From: Pyrinomonadaceae bacterium
Lineage (GTDB): Bacteria; Acidobacteriota; Blastocatellia; Pyrinomonadales; Pyrinomonadaceae
Assembly (NCBI GenBank): GCA_014380365.1
Contig: JACMJZ010000025.1
Coordinates: 413,222 to 477,221, forward strand
Direction: 5' to 3'
DNA length: 64,000 nt
Part shown: piece after piece, positions 50,285-58,049 of the stretch
Layout of the letters: each line of letters starts with the position of its first letter
Numbering within the stretch: the stretch's first letter is position 1
Made by a program: the position numbers and the translations under genes
The notes under the pieces: generated by a model
The model's database searches: none
What the model was told of the DNA's origin: nothing
Seen by the model: the letters and a program-made list of their open reading frames with translations, nothing else

Positions 50285-50334
50285 AATGCTTCAATGATGA
50301 ACTCTGAGCGATGAACGATGAGTGAAAGCTTTCA

Positions 50335-50832
50335 TCATTCCGCGTTCCTCGTTCCTAGTTCTCCAAACGCTTCCTTGTAAAGATTAACTAATTCAACCGC
50401 CGTCGTCGCGGCTTCAAAACCTTTGTTCCCCAACTTCACGCCCGCACGATCAATTGCCTGGTCTACCGTGTCGGCGGTGACAACTCCAAAAACTACGGGC
50501 ACTCCCGTTTGCAATCCAGCCTCTCCGATGCCCCGGGTGACTTCAGCCGTGATGTACTCGAAGTGTGGAGTTTGGCCGCGAATAATCGTGCCCAAACAAA
50601 TGACTGCATCAAACTTTTCCGACTCGGCCAGCCTTAAAGCCAGCAGGGGAATCTCAAAAGCTCCGGGAACCCGATACACCTCGATGGACTCCTGGCTGGC
50701 CCCCAAACGACCCAGCGCATCCAGCGCACCTTCAACCAAACGGGAGCTGATGAAGTCGTTCCAACGACTGGCGACAATCGCGAAACGAAATCCCTGACCG
50801 TTTAGCTGACCTTCGTGAATGACTGGTTTCAA
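50335..50832 (-). CDS. ribH: 6,7-dimethyl-8-ribityllumazine synthase
   Basis: A 165-residue protein. ASRWNDFISSRLVEGALDAL, YRVPGAFEIPLLA, GTIIRGQTPHFEYI and FGVVTADTVDQAIDRAG are the four active-site segments. It condenses a ribityl-uracil with dihydroxybutanone phosphate in riboflavin synthesis. The start is a TTG (translated MKPVIHEGQ) with GGAG 13 bases ahead. Other riboflavin genes are not in the window. Confidence 0.92.
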   Translation of the reverse strand: MKPVIHEGQLNGQGFRFAIVASRWNDFISSRLVEGALDALGRLGASQESIEVYRVPGAFEIPLLALRLAESEKFDAVICLGTIIRGQTPHFEYITAEVTRGIGEAGLQTGVPVVFGVVTADTVDQAIDRAGVKLGNKGFEAATTAVELVNLYKEAFGELGTRNAE

Positions 50833-50932
50833 GACCTGCTAGCTCCGAATTCGTGGCTGTTTACTTCTTTGCAGGAGGCATTTCGCAGTATAGGTGATGC
50901 GTTTCGGAGCGGCAAGTTAGAGGCTGTTTGGG

Positions 50933-51126
50933 TAGGACAGGCATTCCTGCCTGTCAGTTTTCCACGCGATTCGAAGTTCTACAGGTGTATTGAGTTCAAA
51001 CTTCAGATTGCCCTCACCCAAAGAAGCAAGCTAAAGCTTGTACTCAATACGCCTGAAATGGAGACAAGTTTTTTCACGTCAGTTTTCACGCGAATCGAGG
51101 GGACAGGACAGGAATGTCTGTCCTAC
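50933..51126. repeat. Composite of REP-like palindromes
   Basis: GACAGGCATTCCTGCCTGTC type elements at 50933-50956 and 51103-51126 flank an AGCAAGCTAAAGCTTGTACT element at 51028-51049. The block fills the gap between ribH and the enoyl-CoA hydratase gene. Confidence 0.7.
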
Positions 51127-51129
51127 ATC

Positions 51130-51912
51130 TCAGGCACCTTTGAAAACTGGTGCGCGCTTCTCCAAAAACGCGCGAGTGCCTTCGCGCATGTCTTCGGTAG
51201 CGAAGAGACTGGCGAAGAGCCCTGCTTCCAAAGCCAGTCCTTCAGCCAGAGACAGGTCCACGCCAAGCGTTATGGCCTTGAGACATGCGCGAATTGCGAG
51301 GGGCGCGAGCAGCGCAATTTCACCGGCAAGCGACTCAGCTGCAGTTAACAAGTCGTCGGAGGTTGTTAGACGATTGACCAATCCCATCTGTAAAGCTTCT
51401 TCGGCACCCACAGTTTTTCCGGTCAGCATCATTTCCCACGCCCTGCCGCTTCCAATCTCTCGCGCCAATCGCCGCGTACCCCTGTACCCCGGAATTATTC
51501 CGAGTTTCGATTCAGGCAAACTGAAGCGCGCGTTATTCGAAGCGATGCGAATATGGCAGGCAAGGGCCAACTCGCAACCGCCGCCCGCCGCAATTCCATT
51601 AACCGCAGCGATCACCGGCACGGCAGCGTTTTCGATTTGATTGCAAAGTGCCTGGCCACGTTCAGAAACTTTGACGGCCTCCTCTTCCTTGAGTTGGGTT
51701 AGTTCGTTGATGTCCGTGCCGGCACAGAAAGCATGATCGCCGGCGCCGGTGAGGATGAGGGCACGCAAGTCTGCGTCGCTCTCGAGGTTGGTGAAGGTGT
51801 CGCTCAGCGCGAGGATCATCTCCCGCGTGAGCGCGTTGAACTTTTCGGAACGGTTCAATCGGATGATCTCAATTGAACCTCTTCGCTCGGTAATGATGAG
51901 AGAGGAATCCAT
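51130..51912 (-). CDS. Enoyl-CoA hydratase/isomerase
   Basis: A 260-residue crotonase-fold protein from the ATG at 51912; a TTG lies five codons upstream. HAFCAGTDINEL forms part of the oxyanion hole, and AVNGIAAGGGCELALACHIRIAS with FSLPESKLGIIPGYRGTRRLAREIG contains the two catalytic Glu positions (E in GGCELA and in LPESKLG). It hydrates trans-2-enoyl-CoA in fatty-acid oxidation. The 3-hydroxyacyl-CoA dehydrogenase gene is immediately upstream on the same strand. Confidence 0.88.
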   Translation of the reverse strand: MDSSLIITERRGSIEIIRLNRSEKFNALTREMILALSDTFTNLESDADLRALILTGAGDHAFCAGTDINELTQLKEEEAVKVSERGQALCNQIENAAVPVIAAVNGIAAGGGCELALACHIRIASNNARFSLPESKLGIIPGYRGTRRLAREIGSGRAWEMMLTGKTVGAEEALQMGLVNRLTTSDDLLTAAESLAGEIALLAPLAIRACLKAITLGVDLSLAEGLALEAGLFASLFATEDMREGTRAFLEKRAPVFKGA

Positions 51913-51933
51913 TGGGGTGGTTCTCAATCAAAG

Positions 51934-52071
51934 CAGCGGGGGCAAGCCCGCCTTCCCGACTGCAAGCTGATCAGTGTTGAGTCTCTGCTCTTTGCCTGAA
52001 ACCCTTTCAAGTTGAGATAGCCAAAATTTCTCCTGCAGTCTCTCAGTCAGGAAGGCGGGCTCGCCCCCGCT
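51934..52071. repeat. GCGGGGGCAAGCCCGCC inverted element pair
   Basis: 51934-51962 and 52042-52071 are inverted copies of a CAGTCAGGAAGGCGGGCTTG element; further relatives lie at 11060 and 56630. It separates the two beta-oxidation genes. Confidence 0.75.
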
Positions 52072-52083
52072 CTTGGCAGAAAG

Positions 52084-52974
52084 CTAAACCAGATTCATCG
52101 GAGTCGGGTTTTTGGGATCTTTGTAGTCATAAAATCCGCGGCCTGACTTCCGCCCGTAGAGACCAGCCAGCACCATTCGTTTCAATAATGGCGGCGGCGC
52201 GAAACGCTTCTCGCGAAACTCATCAAACATGATCTCCGCGATGTAGTAGGTGGTGTCGAGTCCGACAAAGTCGCCGAGCGTAAACGGACCCATCGGGTAA
52301 CCCAGACCAAGTTTCATCGACGTATCAATGTCTACAATCGAACCGACGCCCTCTTCCAGCGCTCGAATCGCATCGAGCATGTAGGGCACGAGCAGGCGGT
52401 TAACGATGAAACCGCTGCGGTCGCCGGCGCGCACCGGCACCTTGCCCAGACGCTTGCCAAACTCAATCCCTTGCTCGTAAACAGCATCGTCGGTCAGGAT
52501 TGTGCGTACCACCTCAACCAGCTTCATCAAAGGCACTGGATTGAAGAAATGCAGCCCGATAAAACGCTGCTGACGCTCAGCGGAAGTCGCGGTCATCATC
52601 GCGGTGATGGATATGGACGAAGTGTTTGAGGCGAAAATTGCTTCGGGCTTACAAATCCGATCGAGCTCTGCGTAGGTTTTTCTTTTCTCGTCAAGATTCT
52701 CGATGATTGCTTCGATTACGATGTCGCAGTCGGCCAGGTCCTCAAACGAAGTGGTGCCCGACAAGCGATCGCGAATAGCCTTTTGCTGTTCGGCGGTGAT
52801 GGAACCTTTTTCAGCAAACTTAGAAAGCGACTTCTCAATTCCCACGAAACCTTTTTGGATCAGCTCGTCGGAAACTTCGCGGACGACAGTTTCAAAACCT
52901 GCGCCGGCAGCGACCTGGGCGATGCCCGAGCCCATCAATCCGCAGCCCAGGACTCCTACTTTCTTGATTTCCAT
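52084..52974 (-). CDS. hbd: 3-hydroxybutyryl/3-hydroxyacyl-CoA dehydrogenase
   Basis: A 296-residue protein. GVLGCGLMGSGIAQVAAGAGF is the NAD-binding motif, FIGLHFFNPVPLMKLVEVV contains the catalytic His, and GDRSGFIVNRLLVPYMLDAIRALEEG is the C-terminal domain. It oxidises 3-hydroxyacyl-CoA, or reduces acetoacetyl-CoA in the reverse direction. GGAG is about ten bases before the ATG. Likely works with the hydratase gene downstream. Confidence 0.92.
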   Translation of the reverse strand: MEIKKVGVLGCGLMGSGIAQVAAGAGFETVVREVSDELIQKGFVGIEKSLSKFAEKGSITAEQQKAIRDRLSGTTSFEDLADCDIVIEAIIENLDEKRKTYAELDRICKPEAIFASNTSSISITAMMTATSAERQQRFIGLHFFNPVPLMKLVEVVRTILTDDAVYEQGIEFGKRLGKVPVRAGDRSGFIVNRLLVPYMLDAIRALEEGVGSIVDIDTSMKLGLGYPMGPFTLGDFVGLDTTYYIAEIMFDEFREKRFAPPPLLKRMVLAGLYGRKSGRGFYDYKDPKNPTPMNLV

Positions 52975-52996
52975 TCTTCTTGTTCTCCTGTTCTTA

Positions 52997-53081
52997 GTAA
53001 CGCAAACTGTTAGTTTGCGTCGCTTTGCAGTTTATCAGGTTGGTTTGTAACTAAGATTCGCAAACTAACAGTTTGCGTTAC
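52997..53081. repeat. Perfect 23-bp inverted repeat, each arm itself palindromic
   Basis: Arms 52997-53019 and 53059-53081 are exact reverse complements. Within each arm, CGCAAACT and AGTTTGCG pair around GTT or AAC. It lies between the rhomboid and hbd genes and could serve as a terminator in either direction. Confidence 0.9.
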
Positions 53082-53083
53082 AA

Positions 53084-54373
53084 CTACTTCGGCGCGGCTG
53101 TTTCGCCTACCGGAACTAATCCGTAGTTTTTCGCGTTGGTTTTCAGCCATTGATTGTACTCTTTGCTCCAGGCCACGAAATCCGTAGTCAGCTCCTGCAG
53201 CTCTTGTTGTTTCTTCGCGGGTCGATCCTTGTCTCCTGCGTCCAGCGCCTTTGCCCGAACCAGAAAGGCCTTCATACGTTCCCGCAGGTCGTCGGCCTTT
53301 GGATCAAGCGCGGGCGCGGACTCCAACGCCGTGAGGGCACTGTCGACCCTGGTCACATCGCCATCTTTGAACGCCTGGTAGAAAGCCTCCTGCGCTTCAT
53401 TCATCCCTTTCGCCCAGCTGACAAATTTCTGTGTGTTGGGATCGGTAGCCTCCTCCGCCTGTCTAATCACGGTTGGCGGAAGTGGATCTCTGAAATGCTT
53501 GACCGTCATCAAAAAACTTACGGCTACCACAGCGATTGCGGCAACTTGAAGTACGCGCCAGGTAATCGCCATCCCTGATTTTTCTCCGGGCCGGCGGTAG
53601 GTAACTGCAAGGGCCAGGATGCCGCCCGAAACCAATCCGCCGAGGTGCGCGGCGTTGTCGATGAAGCCGCGGCCCATGTATCCAATAAACAGATTGAGAA
53701 GAATCATGGGAAGCAGGCCGGCGCCGAATGCGCGCCTGAAACCCTCCGGCAGCTCATGGCGAAACTTAATACCAAAAACAAAGAGGACCCCAACAAGCCC
53801 AAAGAGCGCTCCAGAAGCGCCGCCCGCCGGAACGTCAATGGGCTTGAAAATGAAACGTGCAACTGAACCGATCGACATTCCGGGCCGGACTGTCAGGTAG
53901 CTGGCAACCACCCCCGCGAAACCGGTGACAACCCAAAACACTACAAACTTCGCGGAACCATAAAGCTTCTCCACATATGGGCCGACCACCCAAAGACTGT
54001 ACATGTTCACCATCAAGTGCAGAAGATTGATGTGGAGGAACATGGGGGTGATGAAGCGCCACCATTCATGCCGGGCCTGAATGTAATAGTTCGACTTAGC
54101 GCCGAAGCGAATGAGCACCTCATAAGGCATGGGAGCCAGGACGCTAAAAGGACTACCGCTCGTTTGCATCATCAACAGGAAAATAAAAATATTCGCGACG
54201 AGCAGAATGATGGTGAACTTGTAAGGCCGGTCGAGGACGGCACGCGCGAATCGAACGGTTTCATTGTCGACAGGAGGACGATTTCGCGCGCCCGTCGTGC
54301 TGGCTACTGTTGCACCGCAGACTGCGCATTCCTGCTGTCCTGCGCCAATGATTGAGCCGCAGCTCGGACACAT
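53084..54373 (-). CDS. Rhomboid intramembrane serine protease with zinc ribbon
   Basis: A 429-residue product from the ATG at 54373; the frame is open 30 codons upstream from a TTG that lies in a hairpin. MCPSCGSIIGAGQQECAVCG is a zinc ribbon. Six hydrophobic helices follow, with HINLLHLMVNMYSLW, the nucleophile Ser in GGASGALFGLVG and the base His in DNAAHLGGLVSGG. It cleaves helices within the membrane. The C-terminal 120 residues are a charged helical cytoplasmic or periplasmic domain, unusual in length. Confidence 0.88.
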   Translation of the reverse strand: MCPSCGSIIGAGQQECAVCGATVASTTGARNRPPVDNETVRFARAVLDRPYKFTIILLVANIFIFLLMMQTSGSPFSVLAPMPYEVLIRFGAKSNYYIQARHEWWRFITPMFLHINLLHLMVNMYSLWVVGPYVEKLYGSAKFVVFWVVTGFAGVVASYLTVRPGMSIGSVARFIFKPIDVPAGGASGALFGLVGVLFVFGIKFRHELPEGFRRAFGAGLLPMILLNLFIGYMGRGFIDNAAHLGGLVSGGILALAVTYRRPGEKSGMAITWRVLQVAAIAVVAVSFLMTVKHFRDPLPPTVIRQAEEATDPNTQKFVSWAKGMNEAQEAFYQAFKDGDVTRVDSALTALESAPALDPKADDLRERMKAFLVRAKALDAGDKDRPAKKQQELQELTTDFVAWSKEYNQWLKTNAKNYGLVPVGETAAPK

Positions 54374-54719
54374 GCTGGGCCGGCCGGCATTTGAATTCTG
54401 AACTTTTTCGTTGGGCAGATTATTTGCCAAGCGCTTTACGCCAACAAGCGTGATGCTTCTCAAATAAAAAGCATCACGCTCAATATTTCTTCGAAAACTT
54501 TGGAAGTCTGCCGCGATTCTACACCGAAGTTATGAGAAGGCGTAAAGGAAGGGAACGCATGGATAGCGTCCTCAGTTGAGAGTTCGCGTGATGGAAACAA
54601 TCGATCCACAAAACCACGCGAACGAACACGAAAATCCTGTTAGTGATATTTCTTGGCATTTCGTGGATCGTTTGCTGTCCGCCGCCAAGGTCACGGACTC
54701 GTGATGCCGTGTTTCGGCC
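54374..54719. other. Intergenic region with perfect hairpin
   Basis: An 11-bp perfect hairpin (GCGTGATGCTT/AAGCATCACGC) lies at about 54449-54480 near the rhomboid gene's possible upstream start. The rest, up to the nuclease gene, shows no gene. Confidence 0.55.
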
Positions 54720-55637
54720 TTACGGCCAAATGGAGTTCAGCAGCGCCGCCAGCCGGTAGCCTCCCCAGGCGACCCGTTTCCGCACGACCTTCGTGCCGGC
54801 CGCGTTGTACGCAGCGCTTGGCTGAACGCCGTTCTTCATTCCCTTGTAAGCGGTAGTTTTCGCGAGCTTAAAACTCTCATCAGCCCACGCGTTGAAGTTG
54901 AACGGATCATTAAGGTTCACGCCTGCCGCGGTAGCGGGATTTCCTTTCATGGCAATGACAGTGGCGGGGCCAATCTGGCTGAGCGGCGGCGGTGCGAAGT
55001 TTGCGCCGGTCTTTGGAAAGGTGGCAATCCCGCCGTCCCAGTAGCTGTGAAGGTTACTCGTCTTGAGTTGGCCGTTACTGCCCGGGATCTTTATCGACAC
55101 CAGGTTACCACCGCGATCTCCTGTGGGGTTGGTGCTGGTGACGCGGGTGGCGCAATGAAGCGGCTGATGAATGTCGCCGACGAAGTGGATGATGAATCGC
55201 AACGCCTGCGCTTGCGCGTTCTTGTCGGTGCTGGTCTTCAGTATGTTCGCGTTGTCCTCCAACGCCTTTACGATGTTGTCGGGCTCTGGCACGCCGGAAG
55301 GCAATGCTGTGCCGTCAGTCGAAAAGGGCTGGTCGATGAAATGCAGCGCCTTGAAGTGGTCAAACTCCGCGAACGGTCGGAGGTCGTCGGCCCAATGTGC
55401 GGCGTTGACGAAGTTCGTGCTTTTCGCGGTAACGGCGGCAGGATCAATCTTGATCGCGAGCAGCTCGTTTGCCTTAGCTTTGGCTCGGGGATTAAGGCGT
55501 TTAAAGGCTATGGACGCGACCATCATGTGTCCGCCGGCTCCCCAACCCAGGGAGAGTGTGGGAGTAAACAGCATGACTCCCAGGAGGCCAATGGCGATTC
55601 TGCTTTTGAACAACCGACGCTTGCTTTCGTTTTGCAT
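54720..55637 (-). CDS. Secreted S1/P1-type nuclease
   Basis: A 305-residue protein from the ATG at 55637, which has AAGGAG just ahead of it. A signal peptide (IAIGLLGVMLFTPTLSLG) is followed directly by WGAGGHMMVASIA, where the Trp and His at the mature N-terminus are zinc ligands. HWADD, then HFVGDIHQPLH and GDRGGN and NLHSYWDGG complete the tri-zinc site. Such enzymes cut single-stranded nucleic acids and 3' phosphates outside the cell, scavenging phosphate and nucleotides. A CRP-like palindrome lies upstream at 55813. Confidence 0.9.
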   Translation of the reverse strand: MQNESKRRLFKSRIAIGLLGVMLFTPTLSLGWGAGGHMMVASIAFKRLNPRAKAKANELLAIKIDPAAVTAKSTNFVNAAHWADDLRPFAEFDHFKALHFIDQPFSTDGTALPSGVPEPDNIVKALEDNANILKTSTDKNAQAQALRFIIHFVGDIHQPLHCATRVTSTNPTGDRGGNLVSIKIPGSNGQLKTSNLHSYWDGGIATFPKTGANFAPPPLSQIGPATVIAMKGNPATAAGVNLNDPFNFNAWADESFKLAKTTAYKGMKNGVQPSAAYNAAGTKVVRKRVAWGGYRLAALLNSIWP

Positions 55638-55954
55638 GAGATTCTCCTTCGCGGGTAAACGATCCGGCCGGAGAGCTTTCGCTCTGGGCTCCAGTCTAAG
55701 TGAGAAAGCAGCCAACGGCATTGAGTGCCGTTAGATAGTCCGTGGTGAAACTGTTCCCTTGGTGTTCCAGTCAAGCACTGAGATCACTTGACGTAGCTGA
55801 TGCCGAATGGCGGGTGATCTATATCACAGGTGCCGAATAGATGCACTAAAACGGAAGAGCAAGAACTAATCGGAAGTCTGTTGCAAATGACAGCAGGCTC
55901 CCGATTGTTTAGGATCGCCGACCGCGCGATCGACTAATGCGACGACGATGGAAG
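55638..55954. other. Intergenic region with candidate CRP-like site
   Basis: Besides the palindrome at 55813-55828, flanked by direct TGCCGAAT octamers, no gene or repeat was noticed. Confidence 0.5.
55813..55828. promoter_or_regulatory. CRP/FNR-family-like operator
   Basis: GGTGATCTATATCACA matches the xGTGA-N6-TCACA half-site layout of CRP-family regulators in 9 of 10 positions. It is about 175 bases upstream of the S1/P1 nuclease start. Direct TGCCGAAT octamers flank it. No regulator gene for it is in the window. Confidence 0.4.
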
Positions 55955-56530
55955 CTAGCTGCCGACGGTTTCAAGCAGGCTAACCAGATCGTCGGCGTGT
56001 TCTTCTTCCATCGCCAGGATGCCTTCGAGCATCCGCCGGGAAGTTGGGTCGTCGTTGCCGAAGTACTGAATCATCTCGCGGTAACTATCGATGGCAATCC
56101 GCTCCGCGACCAGGTCTTCCTTGATCATATCGACCAGCGTATCCCCTTCGGCATATTCCGCGTGACTCTTGGTCAGCAGGCCGGCGGGATTAAAGTCAGG
56201 AGCGCCGTTTAGCTGGACGATGCGCGCGGCGATCTGGTCGGCATGGACCTGTTCCTCATTTGAATGCTGCAGAAACTCGGCGGCCACGCCCTCCGCATGA
56301 ATGCCGGAGGCCATGAAGTAATGCCGCCGGTAACGTAGCACGCAAACAATTTCAGTGGCTAAGGCTTCATTCAAGATCTTGACTGCGGTCTCGCGGTCGG
56401 CCGTGTAGCCTTCGGTAACTGCACCATTCTCGATGTGTTGGCGCGCGCGCTCACGCAAAGTCTTGATGTCAGTCAGAAATGGTTTATCGGTCACAGCTTT
56501 TACTCCCGGTTGGTCAGCCACGGCGTTCAC
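55955..56530 (-). CDS. Bacterioferritin-like ferritin-fold protein
   Basis: A 191-residue four-helix-bundle protein. ALATEIVCVLRYRRHYF, then FLQHSNEEQVHADQIAARI, then KEDLVAERIAIDSYREMI, then MEEEHADDLVSLL supply the E and ExxH ligands of a di-iron site. It may store iron or act as a Dps/bacterioferritin-like oxidase. The apparent start is a GTG with GAGGA directly against it, so the exact start may be a few codons further in. Single gene. Confidence 0.82.
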   Translation of the reverse strand: MNAVADQPGVKAVTDKPFLTDIKTLRERARQHIENGAVTEGYTADRETAVKILNEALATEIVCVLRYRRHYFMASGIHAEGVAAEFLQHSNEEQVHADQIAARIVQLNGAPDFNPAGLLTKSHAEYAEGDTLVDMIKEDLVAERIAIDSYREMIQYFGNDDPTSRRMLEGILAMEEEHADDLVSLLETVGS

Positions 56531-56629
56531 TCCTCGGATTGAATTAGGGGAAGACTAATGTTACTCGCCCGCCGCATGAGGGGCAAGCGACCGACAGGTT
56601 GCAACTCATGCTTAAATCAATCCAGTTTG

Positions 56630-56671
56630 AAGTCTCTCAGGTAGGGAAGGGTGGTTTACCCCCGCTCCGCT
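56630..56671. repeat. TCAGGTAGGGAAGGGTGGTTTACCCCCGC element
   Basis: Diverged member of the family at 11060 and 51934. It lies between the AhpD-like and ferritin-like genes. Confidence 0.5.
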
Positions 56672-56737
56672 CCCATTTTTACTCAAGATATGGGTTTCAC
56701 CCAGCGGCGGGGCAGGAGTTACTGACAAAAACCTATT

Positions 56738-57103
56738 CTACTCATGCACGTGCGGCGCAACCTCACCGTCGTTTCCCGCCAGCGTTTGGTCGAGGCGATC
56801 GACGGCGCGGCGCAGATGGGGAATCGTTATCGAGCCGCCCACTACTAGCGCGATATTAAACGCATCGAGGAATTCGGGTCTGGTAACGCCCGCCGTTACG
56901 CTTTGCTTGATGTGATAGGTAACGCAATCATCACAACGAAGCACTATCGACGCCACCAGACCCAACAGTTCTTTCGTGCGCCGATCTAGCGCGCCATCTT
57001 CGTAAGCCTGCGTGTCGAGCGCGAAGAATCGCTTGATCCCCAGATGGTTGCTGCCGAGCAGCTTTTCGTTCATGTCGGCGCGGTAGCGGTCGAATTCGTC
57101 CAT
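56738..57103 (-). CDS. AhpD-like carboxymuconolactone-decarboxylase-family protein
   Basis: A 121-residue protein with the AhpD-type CxxC-x3-H site (RCDDCVTYH: C57, C60, H64). The preceding helix LDRRTKELLGLVASIVLRC is typical. Members reduce peroxides or recycle thiols; some are decarboxylases. The ferritin-like gene downstream on the same strand suggests an oxidative-stress pairing, by inference. Confidence 0.85.
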   Translation of the reverse strand: MDEFDRYRADMNEKLLGSNHLGIKRFFALDTQAYEDGALDRRTKELLGLVASIVLRCDDCVTYHIKQSVTAGVTRPEFLDAFNIALVVGGSITIPHLRRAVDRLDQTLAGNDGEVAPHVHE

Positions 57104-57223
57104 TGAAGCATGCCTTTCTTAGCTGAAAAAACAGCGTCGGGGCGGTAATGCGCCGTCCGGCTTGGATGTCACCCGATGAAGTGCACATTCTATCCGCGTG
57201 AACCCAAAGCTGCCAGATGGAGT

Positions 57224-57279
57224 TGTCCGACAAACTTCAGTTTGTCGCACCGCTCCGACAAGCTGAAGCTTGTCGGACA
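57224..57279. repeat. Dispersed 56-base palindromic repeat, copy 2
   Basis: Same organisation as 12633-12688 (TGTCCGAC and GTCGGACA ends, AAACTTCAGTTT inside). It is upstream of cheW, between divergent genes. Confidence 0.75.
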
Positions 57280-57354
57280 TCAAAACGGACCACAGATGCG
57301 AATTGTTAGTAATCAAAACGATGCGTGCGCTAGAATGCAAGTAACGATTCTCTT

Positions 57355-57858
57355 ATGAGCAACGACTCAATCGAACAATCGCTGCAATCCAGCGAGCAAG
57401 CCGTCCCTGAGGAACGAGCGCGCAAAGTACAACTTTTCCGCGCGGGTTCATTCCAGTTTGGCATCTTTGAAAATGAAGTTGCGACTGTAGCCGAGTGGCG
57501 TGAGCCAACGCCCTTGCCGCATGCGCCGGAGTCGGTACTGGGCGTCGTCAGCATTCAAGGGCGGATGTTGACAGTCCTGGATCCTGCTCTTCTGGCCCGC
57601 GGTGAAACTGTCTTCGCCGGCGGATTCTACCGTTTCATCATTGCGCTACGCGGCGACGAACAACTCGCGCTGGCCGTCTCCGATCTGGACGAAATCATTG
57701 AGCACTCAAATTCCGAGTCAGAACACTCGACAGACAACCACGAAAAATTTGTCCTCGAAATTTTGCTACGCGCAGGCTCCCAAACCAGAATTCTGAACGT
57801 GACGGAGTTGTTTCCTGCAGCCCTGCAAGGACGCGAGCGCCGACGCCGCCGTTTCTAA
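57355..57858 (+). CDS. cheW: CheW-like coupling protein
   Basis: A 167-residue protein with one CheW domain (about residues 24-157). VQLFRAGSFQFGIFENEVATVAEW is the first strand set, and PESVLGVVSIQGRMLTVLDPALL contains the conserved G-x-RG-like turn, here IQGRML. CheW couples receptors to CheA. It may partner with the CheA at 47605, although cheY and receptor genes are absent here. The C-terminus is basic (GRERRRRRF). Confidence 0.8.
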   Translation: MSNDSIEQSLQSSEQAVPEERARKVQLFRAGSFQFGIFENEVATVAEWREPTPLPHAPESVLGVVSIQGRMLTVLDPALLARGETVFAGGFYRFIIALRGDEQLALAVSDLDEIIEHSNSESEHSTDNHEKFVLEILLRAGSQTRILNVTELFPAALQGRERRRRRF

Positions 57859-57898
57859 GCAAAGACCGCAACGTAAGTCGCAAAGAGCCGCAAAGACA
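57858..57898. repeat. Partial GCAAAG-rich repeat
   Basis: GCAAAGACCGCAACG and CGCAAAGAGCCGCAAAGAC resemble the elements at 36981, 40312 and 44361, here without the inverted partner. Confidence 0.55.
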
Positions 57899-58049
57899 AT
57901 CTCCAGCAGTAACCGTGACATTGCTCCTGAGTGTGAAATCCCATCTGCGGTGTTAGAATTCAGTTAAATTACTTAGGAGAATAGTTCGGGCGTTTGAAAC
58001 CGGGATTGCCTGCCGCCCCCTTTGACCGACCACTCCATCACGATCCGCA

